Shown here piece after piece: positions 43,558 to 52,934 of a DNA stretch of 53,220 nt. The stretch covers positions 1 to 53,220 of the forward strand of contig JAGYLA010000003.1 of assembly GCA_018401215.1 (NCBI GenBank), read 5' to 3'. The DNA comes from Bacilli bacterium. Lineage in GTDB: Bacteria; Bacillota_I; Bacilli_A; MAG-NZ. Under the pieces are notes generated by a model. That model saw only the letters and a list, made by a program, of their open reading frames with translations, did no database searches and was not told the DNA's origin. The first letter of the stretch is position 1. Each line of letters begins with the position of its first letter. The position numbers and the translations under genes are program-made.

Positions 43558-45486
43558 ATGAGCGATCGCTATAGCGAACAATCAATTCAAATACTAGAAG
43601 GCTTAGAAGCCGTCAAAAAACGCCCTGGCATGTACATTGGCTCGACCGATACCCGCGGATTGCATCATTTGGTGTGGGAAATTGTCGACAACGCAATGGA
43701 CGAAGTCTTGATTGGGGCCGCCGATCAAATTCATGTCACGATTCACGAAGACAATTCCATTCAAGTCACCGACAATGGCCGCGGCATTCCCATTGGGATG
43801 CACGGCTCTGGCATTCCAACCCCGCAAGTCATTTTTACCAAACTCCATGCGGGCGGAAAGTTCGGGGGAGACTCTGGGTATAAAATGGCCGGTGGTTTGC
43901 ACGGCGTTGGCGCCAGTGTCGTCAATGCGTTAAGCAAGTGGCTTGATGTAACAATTCACAATCAAGGCAAAGTGTACACCCAGCGCTTTGAAGATGGCTC
44001 AAACATCATTGGTGATGCCGTCATTACTCCAGGAACCAAAAAAACCGGAACGAGTGTGTGGTTCAAACCCGATCCTAGTATCTTTTCTACCACCTTATAT
44101 TCGTACGATTTGATCAAAGAACATTTAAAACAGTCCGCGTATTTGATCAAAAACGTGCAGATTCATTTGCTTGATAAACGTTCACACGTCGAAGAAACCT
44201 TCCATTATGAAGAGGGTATTTTGGCGTTTGTCAAAAGTTTGAACGAAGGCAAAGACAGTTATCACCATCCCATTTACTTTGAAAGTGTTGCTGAATTGAT
44301 TGAAGTTGAAGTCGCGATGCAGTTCACCAAAGGTTACTTTGATACCTTATTGAGTTTTGTGAATAATGTTCGGACCAAAGATGGTGGCACGCATGAAACC
44401 GGCTTTAAGGTCGGGTTGACAAAAATTGTCAACGAACATGCACGCCGCTTAGGATTACTCAAAGAAAAAGAAGTCAACTTGGACGGGGTGGACATTCGAG
44501 AAGGGTTGACGGTCGTTTTGAGCATTCGCATTCCTGAAGCATTGCTTCAATTTGAAGGCCAAACCAAAGGCAAGCTTGGCACACCTGAAGCACGCAGTGC
44601 GGTGGAGAACGTCATTGTTGATAAACTACGCTATGTGTTGGAAGAACAAGCCGATTTTGCCCATGAACTAATCAACAAATCACTCGATGCAAGACGGGTG
44701 CGAGACGCCGCTAGAAAAGCGCGTCAAGACGCACGAATGGAGAAAAAACGCAGTAAATCTGAAGTGTTACTGTCCGGAAAGCTCTCTCCTGCGACCAGCA
44801 AAGACCCCAAACGCAGTGAACTGTTCCTTGTTGAAGGGGACAGTGCGGGAGGCAGTGCCAAACAAGGTCGAGACCGCAACTTTCAAGCGATTTTACCCTT
44901 GCGGGGAAAAGTCATCAATGCGGAGCGAGCTTCGATTGACGACGTCATCAAAAACGAAGAAATTTCAACGATCATTCATACGATTGGTGCTGGACTTGGG
45001 GTAGACTTTGATATTTTAAAATCCCGCTATCACAAAATCATCATTATGACCGATGCCGACACCGATGGTGCCCACATTCAAGTCTTGTTGCTGACGTTTT
45101 TCTTTCGCTATATGCCGGACTTGATCAAACAAGGCAGGATTTACTTGGCGCAACCGCCGCTATATAAAGTCAACTACGCATCCGGCAAAAAGGAATCGTC
45201 GTATGCTTGGAATGATGATCAATTGACCAAATTATTGGCCAAAAACAAAGGCACCATTCAGCGCTTCAAAGGGCTTGGAGAGATGAACGCCGATCAGCTA
45301 TGGGATACTACAATGAACCCGCGCACTCGCACGTTAATCAAGCTACAAATTGAAGACTTTTCTGATGCTGAAGGACGCATTCGTGTTTTGATGGGCGATA
45401 GTGTAGAACCACGTCGTGAATGGATTGAGGCGAACATTGCCTTTGTGGAAGAGGACGATTTCTTGATTGGTGAGAATCATGAGTAA
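43558..45486 (+). CDS. parE: DNA topoisomerase IV subunit B
   Basis: ATPase subunit of topoisomerase IV, which unlinks daughter chromosomes. 642 residues. The GHKL ATPase shows EIVDNAMDEV, TDNGRGIP and GGLHGVGASVVNAL; the TOPRIM domain shows LVEGDSAGGSAKQGR and MTDADTDGAHI. ATG 43558 follows GGAGGG. ParE and not GyrB is chosen because of the following parC, the divergent plsY and the lack of gyrB's usual dnaA/recF neighbours. It overlaps parC by 8 bases. Confidence 0.93.
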   Translation: MSDRYSEQSIQILEGLEAVKKRPGMYIGSTDTRGLHHLVWEIVDNAMDEVLIGAADQIHVTIHEDNSIQVTDNGRGIPIGMHGSGIPTPQVIFTKLHAGGKFGGDSGYKMAGGLHGVGASVVNALSKWLDVTIHNQGKVYTQRFEDGSNIIGDAVITPGTKKTGTSVWFKPDPSIFSTTLYSYDLIKEHLKQSAYLIKNVQIHLLDKRSHVEETFHYEEGILAFVKSLNEGKDSYHHPIYFESVAELIEVEVAMQFTKGYFDTLLSFVNNVRTKDGGTHETGFKVGLTKIVNEHARRLGLLKEKEVNLDGVDIREGLTVVLSIRIPEALLQFEGQTKGKLGTPEARSAVENVIVDKLRYVLEEQADFAHELINKSLDARRVRDAARKARQDARMEKKRSKSEVLLSGKLSPATSKDPKRSELFLVEGDSAGGSAKQGRDRNFQAILPLRGKVINAERASIDDVIKNEEISTIIHTIGAGLGVDFDILKSRYHKIIIMTDADTDGAHIQVLLLTFFFRYMPDLIKQGRIYLAQPPLYKVNYASGKKESSYAWNDDQLTKLLAKNKGTIQRFKGLGEMNADQLWDTTMNPRTRTLIKLQIEDFSDAEGRIRVLMGDSVEPRREWIEANIAFVEEDDFLIGENHE

Positions 45487-48032
45487 AAAAAACATCAAGG
45501 ACACGTTACTCGAATACACCGAAAAAATCATTGATTCTAGGTTGGAAGACGTTGTTAGTGAGCGCTTTGCAACGTATTCGAAATACATCATTCAAGAACG
45601 CGCCCTACCCAACGTCAAAGACGGGTTAAAGCCTGTTCAGCGCCGAATTTTGTATGGCATGTACAAAATGGGCATGATGAGTGACAAACCGTATAAAAAA
45701 TCAGCGCGAATTGTTGGAGAAGTGATGGGGAAATATCATCCCCATGGAGACTCAAGCATTTATGAAGCGATGGTTCGTTTATCGCAAGATTTTAAAACAA
45801 ACATGCCCCTGGTTGACATGCACGGCAACAACGGCTCCGTTGATGGAGATTCTCCGGCTGCAATGCGCTATACCGAAGCCCGTTTGACCCCGATTGCCGA
45901 AATGCTACTCAAAGACATCAACAAACACACCGTCGACTTTATTCCAAACTTTGACGACGAAGAGTATGAACCGATTGTATTGCCGGCCAGATTTCCAAAC
46001 TTGCTGGTCAACGGAAGCACCGGCATTAGTAGTGGTTATGCAACTGATGTACCACCACATAATATTACCGAAGTTTTGCATGCGGTAATGCGCCGCATTG
46101 ATGAACCGAATTGTACGCTTGAATCGCTCCTGGACATCATGCCAGGGCCAGATTTTCCAACCGGTGGAACGATTCAAGGAATGGACGGCATCAAAGAAGC
46201 GTATGAAACGGGCAAAGGCCGAATTGTGCTACGCGGAACCATTGAAACAACCCCATCCCAACTAATCATTACGCAATTACCTTATGATGTAAACAAGGCA
46301 GTATTGGTTCGCAAAATTGATGAAATTCGCGCCGCTGTTAAAGTACCAGGGATTACTGAAGTTCGTGACGAAAGTGACCGCGAGGGATTACGAATTGTCG
46401 TCGATACAAAAAAAGGCGCAGACCAAGACGTTATTTTAAACTACTTGCTTAAAAACACGCTCTTGCAACGTTCTTACAACTTCAACATGGTCGCGATTCA
46501 CAACGGTCGCCCTGAATACATGGGCTTGTTTGCGATGCTGGATTCATACATCCTGCATCAAAAAGATGTGATCACCAACCGCAGCAATTACGATTTACAA
46601 AAAGCCTCCTTGCGTAAACACATTGTTGAAGGCTTGGAAGCAATGGTCGACATTGTCGATGACATCATTGTATTAATCAAACAAAGCAAAAACAAAGCCG
46701 AATCAAAAGCAGCAATCATCAAACAATTTGGCTTCACCGAAGACCAAGCCGAAGCAATTGTGACATTGCAACTGTATCGCTTAAGCAACACGGACATTAC
46801 CGCGCTGCGCCAAGAAAGCAAAGAACTCGGCCTAGAAATCAAGAAATTAGAAGGCATTCTCTCAAGTGAAGAGTTGTTGAAGACGGTCTTAAAGGCGGAA
46901 ATTGAAGCCTTATTGATCGACTTTGATATGCCAAGGCGTTGTGCAATTGAAGCGGATATTACTACGATTCGCTTGGCCGAAGAAGATTTGATCAACGAAG
47001 AACCAACGGTTGTTGCAACGACCGCGCTAGGATACGTCAAACGCGCTTCAACCAGATCTTACGGCGCCGTGAAGGAACAAGAAGCCGGCTTGAAACCGGA
47101 TGATGTCTTAACAGGGGTCTTTGAAACGACCACCTTTGCGACATTGCTGGCCTTTACCAACAAAGGAAACTATGTGTATTACCCGGTCTTTAAGCTTCCA
47201 GATGTCAAATGGAAGGACTTGGGCACGCAATATCTCCAACTTGGTCAGCATCGATGCCGATGAAGTTCTTGTCCAAACCCAAGTCATCGCAACGTTTGAT
47301 CCAGCGATTGACGTCTTAATCACCACCCGCAAAGGGATGATTAAACGGACCTCACTCGCAGAGTACAATGTCACACGCTACTCAAAAAAAATGAAAGCAA
47401 TCAAGCTCAAAGCAGGAGATGTAGTGGTTAGTGTTGAGGTTGGCAGTGCGCAAGCCATCGCCATTACTACCAAACAAGGGATGCTCAGTGTCTTTTCGAC
47501 CCTAGAAGTCCCACAATCTGGCTTACTCACCTCAGGGGTCACTGCGATCAAATCCAAATTCAAACAAGACGCAACCACCGGCGGACACTTTATAAGCGAT
47601 CAGAGCGATTTATATGCCCTGACAACGCGCGGACACATCATTCGAGTCGATGTAGCAGGGTATGAGCCCAAAGGCCGCTTACGCGTTCCTTATCAGCTAA
47701 CCACACCAATCAAGAGTAACCCACACGAACTCTTGCATACGATGACCCTTGCTAAGGCAAGTTATAGTGCCCATGAGCTTGTGACCATCCAAGCAACCCC
47801 GCCCGTCACCATCGATGCCTTTGACATCAAATATCCACAAAGCGATAACGGGAAGAAGTTTAGTCAAGCCGGTCAAACCAATCTGACTCGGTTGTATGCG
47901 ATTGCCCGAGCAACACAGTTTACAGCAGTCAACCTCGAACCACCGATTCCACAAGAACCCCCACCAAAGACAGCGAAACCTGACGTAGAAACCAAGCAAA
48001 TTCGTCTAGAATTGGAAGAAACAGAGGACTAA
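45479..48032 (+). CDS. parC: DNA topoisomerase IV subunit A, one frameshift
   Basis: DNA-cleaving subunit of topoisomerase IV. The opening is normal (ERALPNVKDGLKPVQRRILYGM, HPHGDSSIYEAMVRL); the catalytic Tyr is in AMRYTEARLTP. The frame from 45479 stops at 47263, but at 47231 one extra T appears to shift it: the other frame (up to 48032) continues ISNLVSIDADEVLVQTQVIA and carries the C-terminal beta-pinwheel. With that base removed the protein has about 851 residues, normal for ParC. The surrounding sequence is otherwise clean, so a single-base sequence error or a recent mutation is likely. Confidence 0.93.
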
Positions 48033-48046
48033 TCCCTCTGTTTTTA
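48021..48046 (+). terminator. Terminator after parC
   Basis: Stem ACAGAGG/CCTCTGT (48021-48027 with 48035-48041), loop of 7 containing the stop codon, then a T run. Confidence 0.85.
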
Positions 48047-48074
48047 TTTACGTTCAAAAATCAAAATATGAGTA

Positions 48075-48091
48075 TTATTGTGATACAATAA
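48075..48091 (+). promoter_or_regulatory. Perfect dyad over the -10 box of the Fic-like gene
   Basis: TTATTGTGATACAATAA: 7-base arms TTATTGT and ACAATAA around GAT. The TGATACAAT inside it reads as an extended -10 element (TACAAT 48084-48089). A bound repressor would block polymerase; the wHTH protein encoded next is a candidate. Confidence 0.5.
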
Positions 48092-48139
48092 AACAAAAAA
48101 TAGTACAAAAAGAACTCATTAAAGAAAAAAGGGGTACAT

Positions 48140-49213
48140 ATGAGTTGGGTCGGCCAATTGGACATTTTTCGCCTTCCAAGTGACGTTATTATCGGTTTGA
48201 CCGATGTCTATTCCTACAAGGGAAGACAAGTATTTCATGATGAAGTCATTGGCAGCGAGATCAAACTATACATCGAACAAACAATGATTCAAGACATTGA
48301 ATCCTTTACGACCTTGCTCGACTTGAAGGTGTCACCCACCCGGTTAGCAACACTAGCTCGCAAGGAGATGTCACCACGAAACAATGCGGAAAAAACAGTC
48401 CTAAAGTTCAAACAAGTCTTAACGAACATCATGGAAAAACACCAAAGCTTTGCGTTTAGTACCAACGAAATTCAAGCCTTCCATTCCGTCGTCTTTGAAC
48501 ACATCGCCAATACCCGCTTTGCCCGCACCGAAACGGCCTCCAAATTTGCCACGCAAAAGGTCATCAATAAGCGGCTTGAGCTTGATGAGGTCCTAGAAAC
48601 CGCAGATTTGGTGTATCGTGGTCACAAGTACGAAAAACTCGTCTTATCGTTACTCTTATTTGTCGACTTTTATAACATCAAGGCATTCCAAGAAAAGAAT
48701 GAATATACGGCGTTAATGCTACTCCAATTGCTGTTGTTCAAGATTGGCTTTGATAACTTCAAATACGTCAGCTTTTATGAGTACATCAATGAGAACTTCG
48801 AAGAATACAAAAAAGCCCTCGTTGCTGCTAGCTTTAGTTATGAAGAAGGCTTATCTCAGCCATTACCACTGATTCGTTTCTTCTTACGAGCCCTCGTAGA
48901 AACCAGTAAAACGATTGCTCAGATGGTCAAAAACCATGAATATGACCAACAATTAAACAAATCCTATTCCTTAGAAAACACGGTATACAAGCTACCCCAG
49001 GTGTTTCAAAAGGAAGATTTACGCCGGATTCATCCTGGCGTCAGTGATTCGACGATCAACCGGGCCCTCGTTCGCTTACGTGAAGAAGGGGTCGTTCGGC
49101 CACTTGGCAAAGGTCGCAGCGCAAAATGGATGCGAATTCAAAACAAAGACAAGTTTAACATCCAAGAACAAATCAGTTTGGACATGATCATCGAAGACAA
49201 GAACGCAAAGTAG
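48140..49213 (+). CDS. Fic-like domain protein with C-terminal winged helix (probably inactive enzyme)
   Basis: 357 residues. The layout resembles Fic proteins: an N-terminal helical region with FSTNEIQAFHSVVFEHIAN (about 112-130), a central helical domain, and a C-terminal winged helix (QVFQKEDLRRIHPGVSDSTI, then LVRLREEGVVRPLGKGRSAK; about 285-335). Where active Fic enzymes have HPFxDGNGR, this protein has IKAFQEKNEYTALML near residues 178-192, without the catalytic His or the Gly-Asn-Gly-Arg loop. AMP transfer is therefore unlikely and a regulatory role more plausible. The start follows AAAGGGG. It has its own promoter and terminator. The Fic link is inferred from pattern; the winged helix is more certain. 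Confidence 0.55.
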   Translation: MSWVGQLDIFRLPSDVIIGLTDVYSYKGRQVFHDEVIGSEIKLYIEQTMIQDIESFTTLLDLKVSPTRLATLARKEMSPRNNAEKTVLKFKQVLTNIMEKHQSFAFSTNEIQAFHSVVFEHIANTRFARTETASKFATQKVINKRLELDEVLETADLVYRGHKYEKLVLSLLLFVDFYNIKAFQEKNEYTALMLLQLLLFKIGFDNFKYVSFYEYINENFEEYKKALVAASFSYEEGLSQPLPLIRFFLRALVETSKTIAQMVKNHEYDQQLNKSYSLENTVYKLPQVFQKEDLRRIHPGVSDSTINRALVRLREEGVVRPLGKGRSAKWMRIQNKDKFNIQEQISLDMIIEDKNAK

Positions 49214-49225
49214 CGTTCTTTTTTT
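49201..49225 (+). terminator. Terminator after the Fic-like gene
   Basis: Stem GAACGC/GCGTTC (49201-49206 with 49213-49218), loop of 6, then seven T; it overlaps the stop codon. Confidence 0.85.
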
Positions 49226-49630
<405 letters not shown>

Positions 49631-49653
49631 AAAAAAATCCCCGGATTCGGGGA
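49631..49653 (-). terminator. Terminator after the PAF-acetylhydrolase-like gene
   Basis: On the minus strand TCCCCG-AATC-CGGGGA (49653-49638) followed by seven T. Confidence 0.85.
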
Positions 49654-49669
49654 CTTGGATGTTTCGCTG

Positions 49670-51043
49670 TTAAGCGACAGGAATGATTCGCACTTCCGGC
49701 CACTCGTTCGAATCGATTTGATAGGGTTCGGACGTTGTTAAAAACTCCAACACAATGGTTTCTAACATTTGATTCACATAACTTGCATCAATAGTACCAG
49801 TAATCCCAATGGCTCTAGTTAATGGTGAATACATGTAAACCATCGCAAAATCATAATGTGTCGTTCCGTCGATTTGATACAGCGGTGTGGCATTGGTACT
49901 GGTTTGTAGTAGTTGATACAAGAATTCATTGTTTTCGCCAGTTTCCCAGCCATTACTACGTAAATACAAGGCACGTGTGGTTAATCCAGCGTTCAAATCA
50001 GCTTGCGTCAATGGTTCCACCCATGCATCCATCCCTACCACACTGGTAATTCGTTCATCGTCCATCGCGGCTTTGACCGCTGCACCACCGCCGGTGGAAT
50101 GACCGATCACGTGGATGCTTGTCAGATCCAATCGTTGATTGAAGGCTCCTGGGGCTTGATTTAAGCCCTCTAAGACATCGATTGCTGCGATGATGTCTGA
50201 CGCGTACGTTTCGACCAGCAGATTGGCAAATTCCAAGTAATTTGGTGTTTGTGCACGTGGTGGTAATGCCTCTCTGAATAGATATTGAATGTCTTCTTCC
50301 TCGTCGCCAAGCACTGTGGCCAATGAGCCGTATGTATGTTCCATTCCAATGACGAAATATCCTTGGCTTGCCAGTTCTTCCGCCAAATCAGTATGCAACG
50401 TTCGCGTACTACTCCAGCCGTGCGAGATGATGGCAATCGGAAGCGGCTTGACATCATTAGTAGGTGGTGCATTCAAATACGCGCTCGATTCATATGAAGT
50501 AATGTGGTCCAAGAGAAAGAACGGTAGTGACCAATCACGGGTTAATGAGCGTGTGACAGGAACTCCATCAGCAATCCACTTGGTTTGTTCGGCCCCTTGT
50601 GTCGTCTCAGCTGGGTACCAATATTGAACCTTAAACGCTCTCGATTCACCTTGCCGGCTGCCGTATTGTTCGGTGCGCTCAGGATTATTAATGATCTGGG
50701 AATACGTACCAATCGCAAACGGTCCGCTTGCTTGCGGCATCGGATACACCGGTAGGGCAATCATCGCCACTACACTCAGTGCTGTCAGCCCGTATACCAC
50801 ATTAACCAATCGTTTGTTTGGCGGGGTTAGTCGTGCTCGTGCGACAATTTCTATGACTGCGACAAGCACCAATGCGATGTACCACGGGGTTAACTGCCAA
50901 CGAACAATCGAAAGAATGAAGTGCAGAAAGAACCCATACAACACGATGTGAAGTGTGGTGTTTTTACGCGTCACTCCTTGGCGTGCCCAGTACCAAATGA
51001 ATGGCAGCGTACCAATCACAATGACATAATCTATAATCTGCAT
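49670..51043 (-). CDS. Membrane-anchored alpha/beta hydrolase, PAF-acetylhydrolase-like
   Basis: 457 residues. Four N-terminal membrane segments (about 5-20, 30-50, 52-68 and 80-100) precede an alpha/beta hydrolase. The hydrolase shows PIAIISHGWSSTRTLHTDLA (oxyanion-hole region), the nucleophile motif GHSTGGG with Ser near residue 316, Asp in GMDAWVEPL and His in TTHYDFA. This order matches the platelet-activating-factor acetylhydrolase/chlorophyllase-like group, which splits ester or short-acyl bonds in lipids. The substrate is unknown; the membrane part suggests a lipid. The catalytic side of the membrane cannot be fixed. ATG 51043 follows GGGGGG. Confidence 0.8.
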   Translation of the reverse strand: MQIIDYVIVIGTLPFIWYWARQGVTRKNTTLHIVLYGFFLHFILSIVRWQLTPWYIALVLVAVIEIVARARLTPPNKRLVNVVYGLTALSVVAMIALPVYPMPQASGPFAIGTYSQIINNPERTEQYGSRQGESRAFKVQYWYPAETTQGAEQTKWIADGVPVTRSLTRDWSLPFFLLDHITSYESSAYLNAPPTNDVKPLPIAIISHGWSSTRTLHTDLAEELASQGYFVIGMEHTYGSLATVLGDEEEDIQYLFREALPPRAQTPNYLEFANLLVETYASDIIAAIDVLEGLNQAPGAFNQRLDLTSIHVIGHSTGGGAAVKAAMDDERITSVVGMDAWVEPLTQADLNAGLTTRALYLRSNGWETGENNEFLYQLLQTSTNATPLYQIDGTTHYDFAMVYMYSPLTRAIGITGTIDASYVNQMLETIVLEFLTTSEPYQIDSNEWPEVRIIPVA

Positions 51044-51075
51044 GATGCCCCCCTTGTGTCACTTATTTTATCAAG

Positions 51076-51096
51076 AAAAACCCTCCGACTGGAGGA
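51076..51096 (-). terminator. Terminator after the glucokinase gene
   Basis: On the minus strand TCCTCC-AGTC-GGAGGG (51096-51081) followed by TTTTT. Confidence 0.75.
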
Positions 51097-51108
51097 TTCA
51101 GCTACAAT

Positions 51109-52023
51109 TCAAAGATTTTCTTGCATGCAAGCATGCACCGCGCCAATCATCCCCGCATCGTTGCCAAGTGTCGCTAACCGCATGGTCAGCCTTTTGTCGC
51201 TTGGTAAGACCACGGCATTGTCATACGCTTCTTGAATTTTCGCCAGCAAAAACTCACCAGCATTGGCGACACCACCGCCAAAGATCACAACGCTTGGATT
51301 GGTGATGACATTCAGTTGCAAGACCAATTGCGCCATGTATTTCGCCCATTCATTCACGACATCAAGCGCAAATGCATCACCAAGTTTCGCCTGATTGAAA
51401 ATTTGTTTGACGTTACTTGATTTTGTAATCTTAGTCGCTCCACTGGGCTTTAACACCGTCGCCAAGCGACGAATGCCTTTGGCTGATAAGACGGTTTCTG
51501 CGCAATCACGTTTACCGCATCCACATTTGAAATTGTAGGGTGAATGTAAGGTGACATGACCAAGCTCACCGCCTTGACCATTTGCCCCTTCCACCACTTG
51601 ATAATTGGCGACAATGCCACTACCTAATCCGGTCCCAATCGTAAACATCACCGCGTCTTTGACCGGCATGCTTAACTTGGAAATCTCTCCAATCGTGGCG
51701 GCATTGGCGTCATTCAACATGACAATTGGTTTGCCCGCAAAGGCTTCTTGAAACGCTTGATAGACATCCAAGCGTTCGAGTTCAATGTTGGGCAAATAAC
51801 TCACTTGATTGTCAAACACTGGCCCAGGTAACGTCAAGCCAATGCCTTGAATGTCTGAAAGCGACAAGCCGGCGTGTTGTAATAATTCATGAATCCCGGC
51901 AATCGTGCCTTTGATGACTTGTTTTTTGATCGTGGGTACATTGTGCACAAAAAGAATCGTTGCGTCTTCGATGACCCCAAGTTTGATGGTCGTACCACCA
52001 ATATCTACTCCGATGTATTTCAT
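51109..52023 (-). CDS. ROK family glucokinase
   Basis: Phosphorylates glucose (or a related sugar) with ATP at the start of glycolysis. 304 residues. GVDIGGTTIKLGVI is the ATP-phosphate motif, LNDANAATIGE holds the catalytic Asp, IGTGLGSGI follows, and GGELGHVTL with CGCGKRDCAE is the ROK zinc signature. No HTH domain, so an enzyme and not a ROK repressor. The ATG shares ATGA with the xerD stop. N-acetylmannosamine or fructose kinases are alternatives within ROK. Confidence 0.9.
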   Translation of the reverse strand: MKYIGVDIGGTTIKLGVIEDATILFVHNVPTIKKQVIKGTIAGIHELLQHAGLSLSDIQGIGLTLPGPVFDNQVSYLPNIELERLDVYQAFQEAFAGKPIVMLNDANAATIGEISKLSMPVKDAVMFTIGTGLGSGIVANYQVVEGANGQGGELGHVTLHSPYNFKCGCGKRDCAETVLSAKGIRRLATVLKPSGATKITKSSNVKQIFNQAKLGDAFALDVVNEWAKYMAQLVLQLNVITNPSVVIFGGGVANAGEFLLAKIQEAYDNAVVLPSDKRLTMRLATLGNDAGMIGAVHACMQENL

Positions 52024-52925
52024 TGGTTGTCCTTCTTGTTTGCTCTTGGGTGAGCATTTTGGTAGGTTTGTTTCAAATGTTCGTTGCTGGTGTGCGTATA
52101 AATTTGTGTCGTGGCGATGTCTTCATGGCCAAGCAAGGCTTGCACATAGCGTAAATCTACGCCTTCTTCCAGCAAGTGAGAGGCGAACGAATGGCGAAAT
52201 TGATGTGGATGGATGCCATCCTCAAAGCCGAGTTGTTTGCCCCATTGTTGCAACATCGTCCATACACTTTGACGATTCATTCGGTTGCCTTGACGATTCA
52301 AAAACAAGGCGGCCGTTTCTTGTTTCATGAGGAGTGGTCTGGTGGTTGTCAAATACTCACGCAAGCGAGAAATCATCACTGCATGCAAGGGCAAGATGCG
52401 TTCTTTGTTGCCTTTGCCAGTCACATGAACGAATCCTTCAGTCAAATGGACATCAGCGATATCAAGCTGCGTGCATTCGCTAATTCGCATTCCCGTTGCA
52501 TATAACAATTCCAAAATCACAGCATCTCGGCGATTGTACACCGTCGTTTGCGGAAAGGTATCCAATACTTCTTGCATTGCTTGTTGCGACATTGTCTGAG
52601 GGATTTTTCGACCAATTTTCGGGCCTTTGATTGATGCAGCGACATTTTCTGTCACCGCATGTTCGATGAGTAAGTATTGATGAAACCCCTTAATCGCGGA
52701 TAACTTACGTGCGACCGTGGTCGGTTGTTTGCGTTTGCGTTGTTCGTTGGCGATAAAGCGTTGAACGTGATCCTTTTGAATCTCGGTAACTTTTGTCAGT
52801 TTATACGTTGTTTGTAAGTAGTCGATGTATTGATTGATGTCTCTGACATATGCACGAATTGTTTGCGGACTAAAACCACGTTCGACGCGCAAATAATAGA
52901 CATACGTTTGGACAAATACCTTCAT
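52020..52925 (-). CDS. xerD: Tyrosine site-specific recombinase, XerD type
   Basis: Resolves chromosome dimers at dif. 301 residues. A SAM-like N-terminal domain (FVQTYVYYLRVERGFSPQTI) precedes the catalytic domain with the full set: Arg in ATGMRISE, Lys in TGKGNKER, HPHQFRHSFASHLLEEG, GHEDI and Tyr in TTQIYTHTS. A housekeeping Xer is favoured over a phage integrase by its length and genomic setting; XerD versus XerC is less sure. AGGAG lies in the hemW end; the stop overlaps the glucokinase gene. Confidence 0.9.
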   Translation of the reverse strand: MKVFVQTYVYYLRVERGFSPQTIRAYVRDINQYIDYLQTTYKLTKVTEIQKDHVQRFIANEQRKRKQPTTVARKLSAIKGFHQYLLIEHAVTENVAASIKGPKIGRKIPQTMSQQAMQEVLDTFPQTTVYNRRDAVILELLYATGMRISECTQLDIADVHLTEGFVHVTGKGNKERILPLHAVMISRLREYLTTTRPLLMKQETAALFLNRQGNRMNRQSVWTMLQQWGKQLGFEDGIHPHQFRHSFASHLLEEGVDLRYVQALLGHEDIATTQIYTHTSNEHLKQTYQNAHPRANKKDNQ

Positions 52926-52934
52926 ACCCGTCTC

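Noticed and set aside
52020-52925. Integrase marking a mobile element at the right end
   Set aside because: Length, motif set and the surrounding housekeeping genes fit XerD; no attachment repeats, phage genes or tRNA are nearby.
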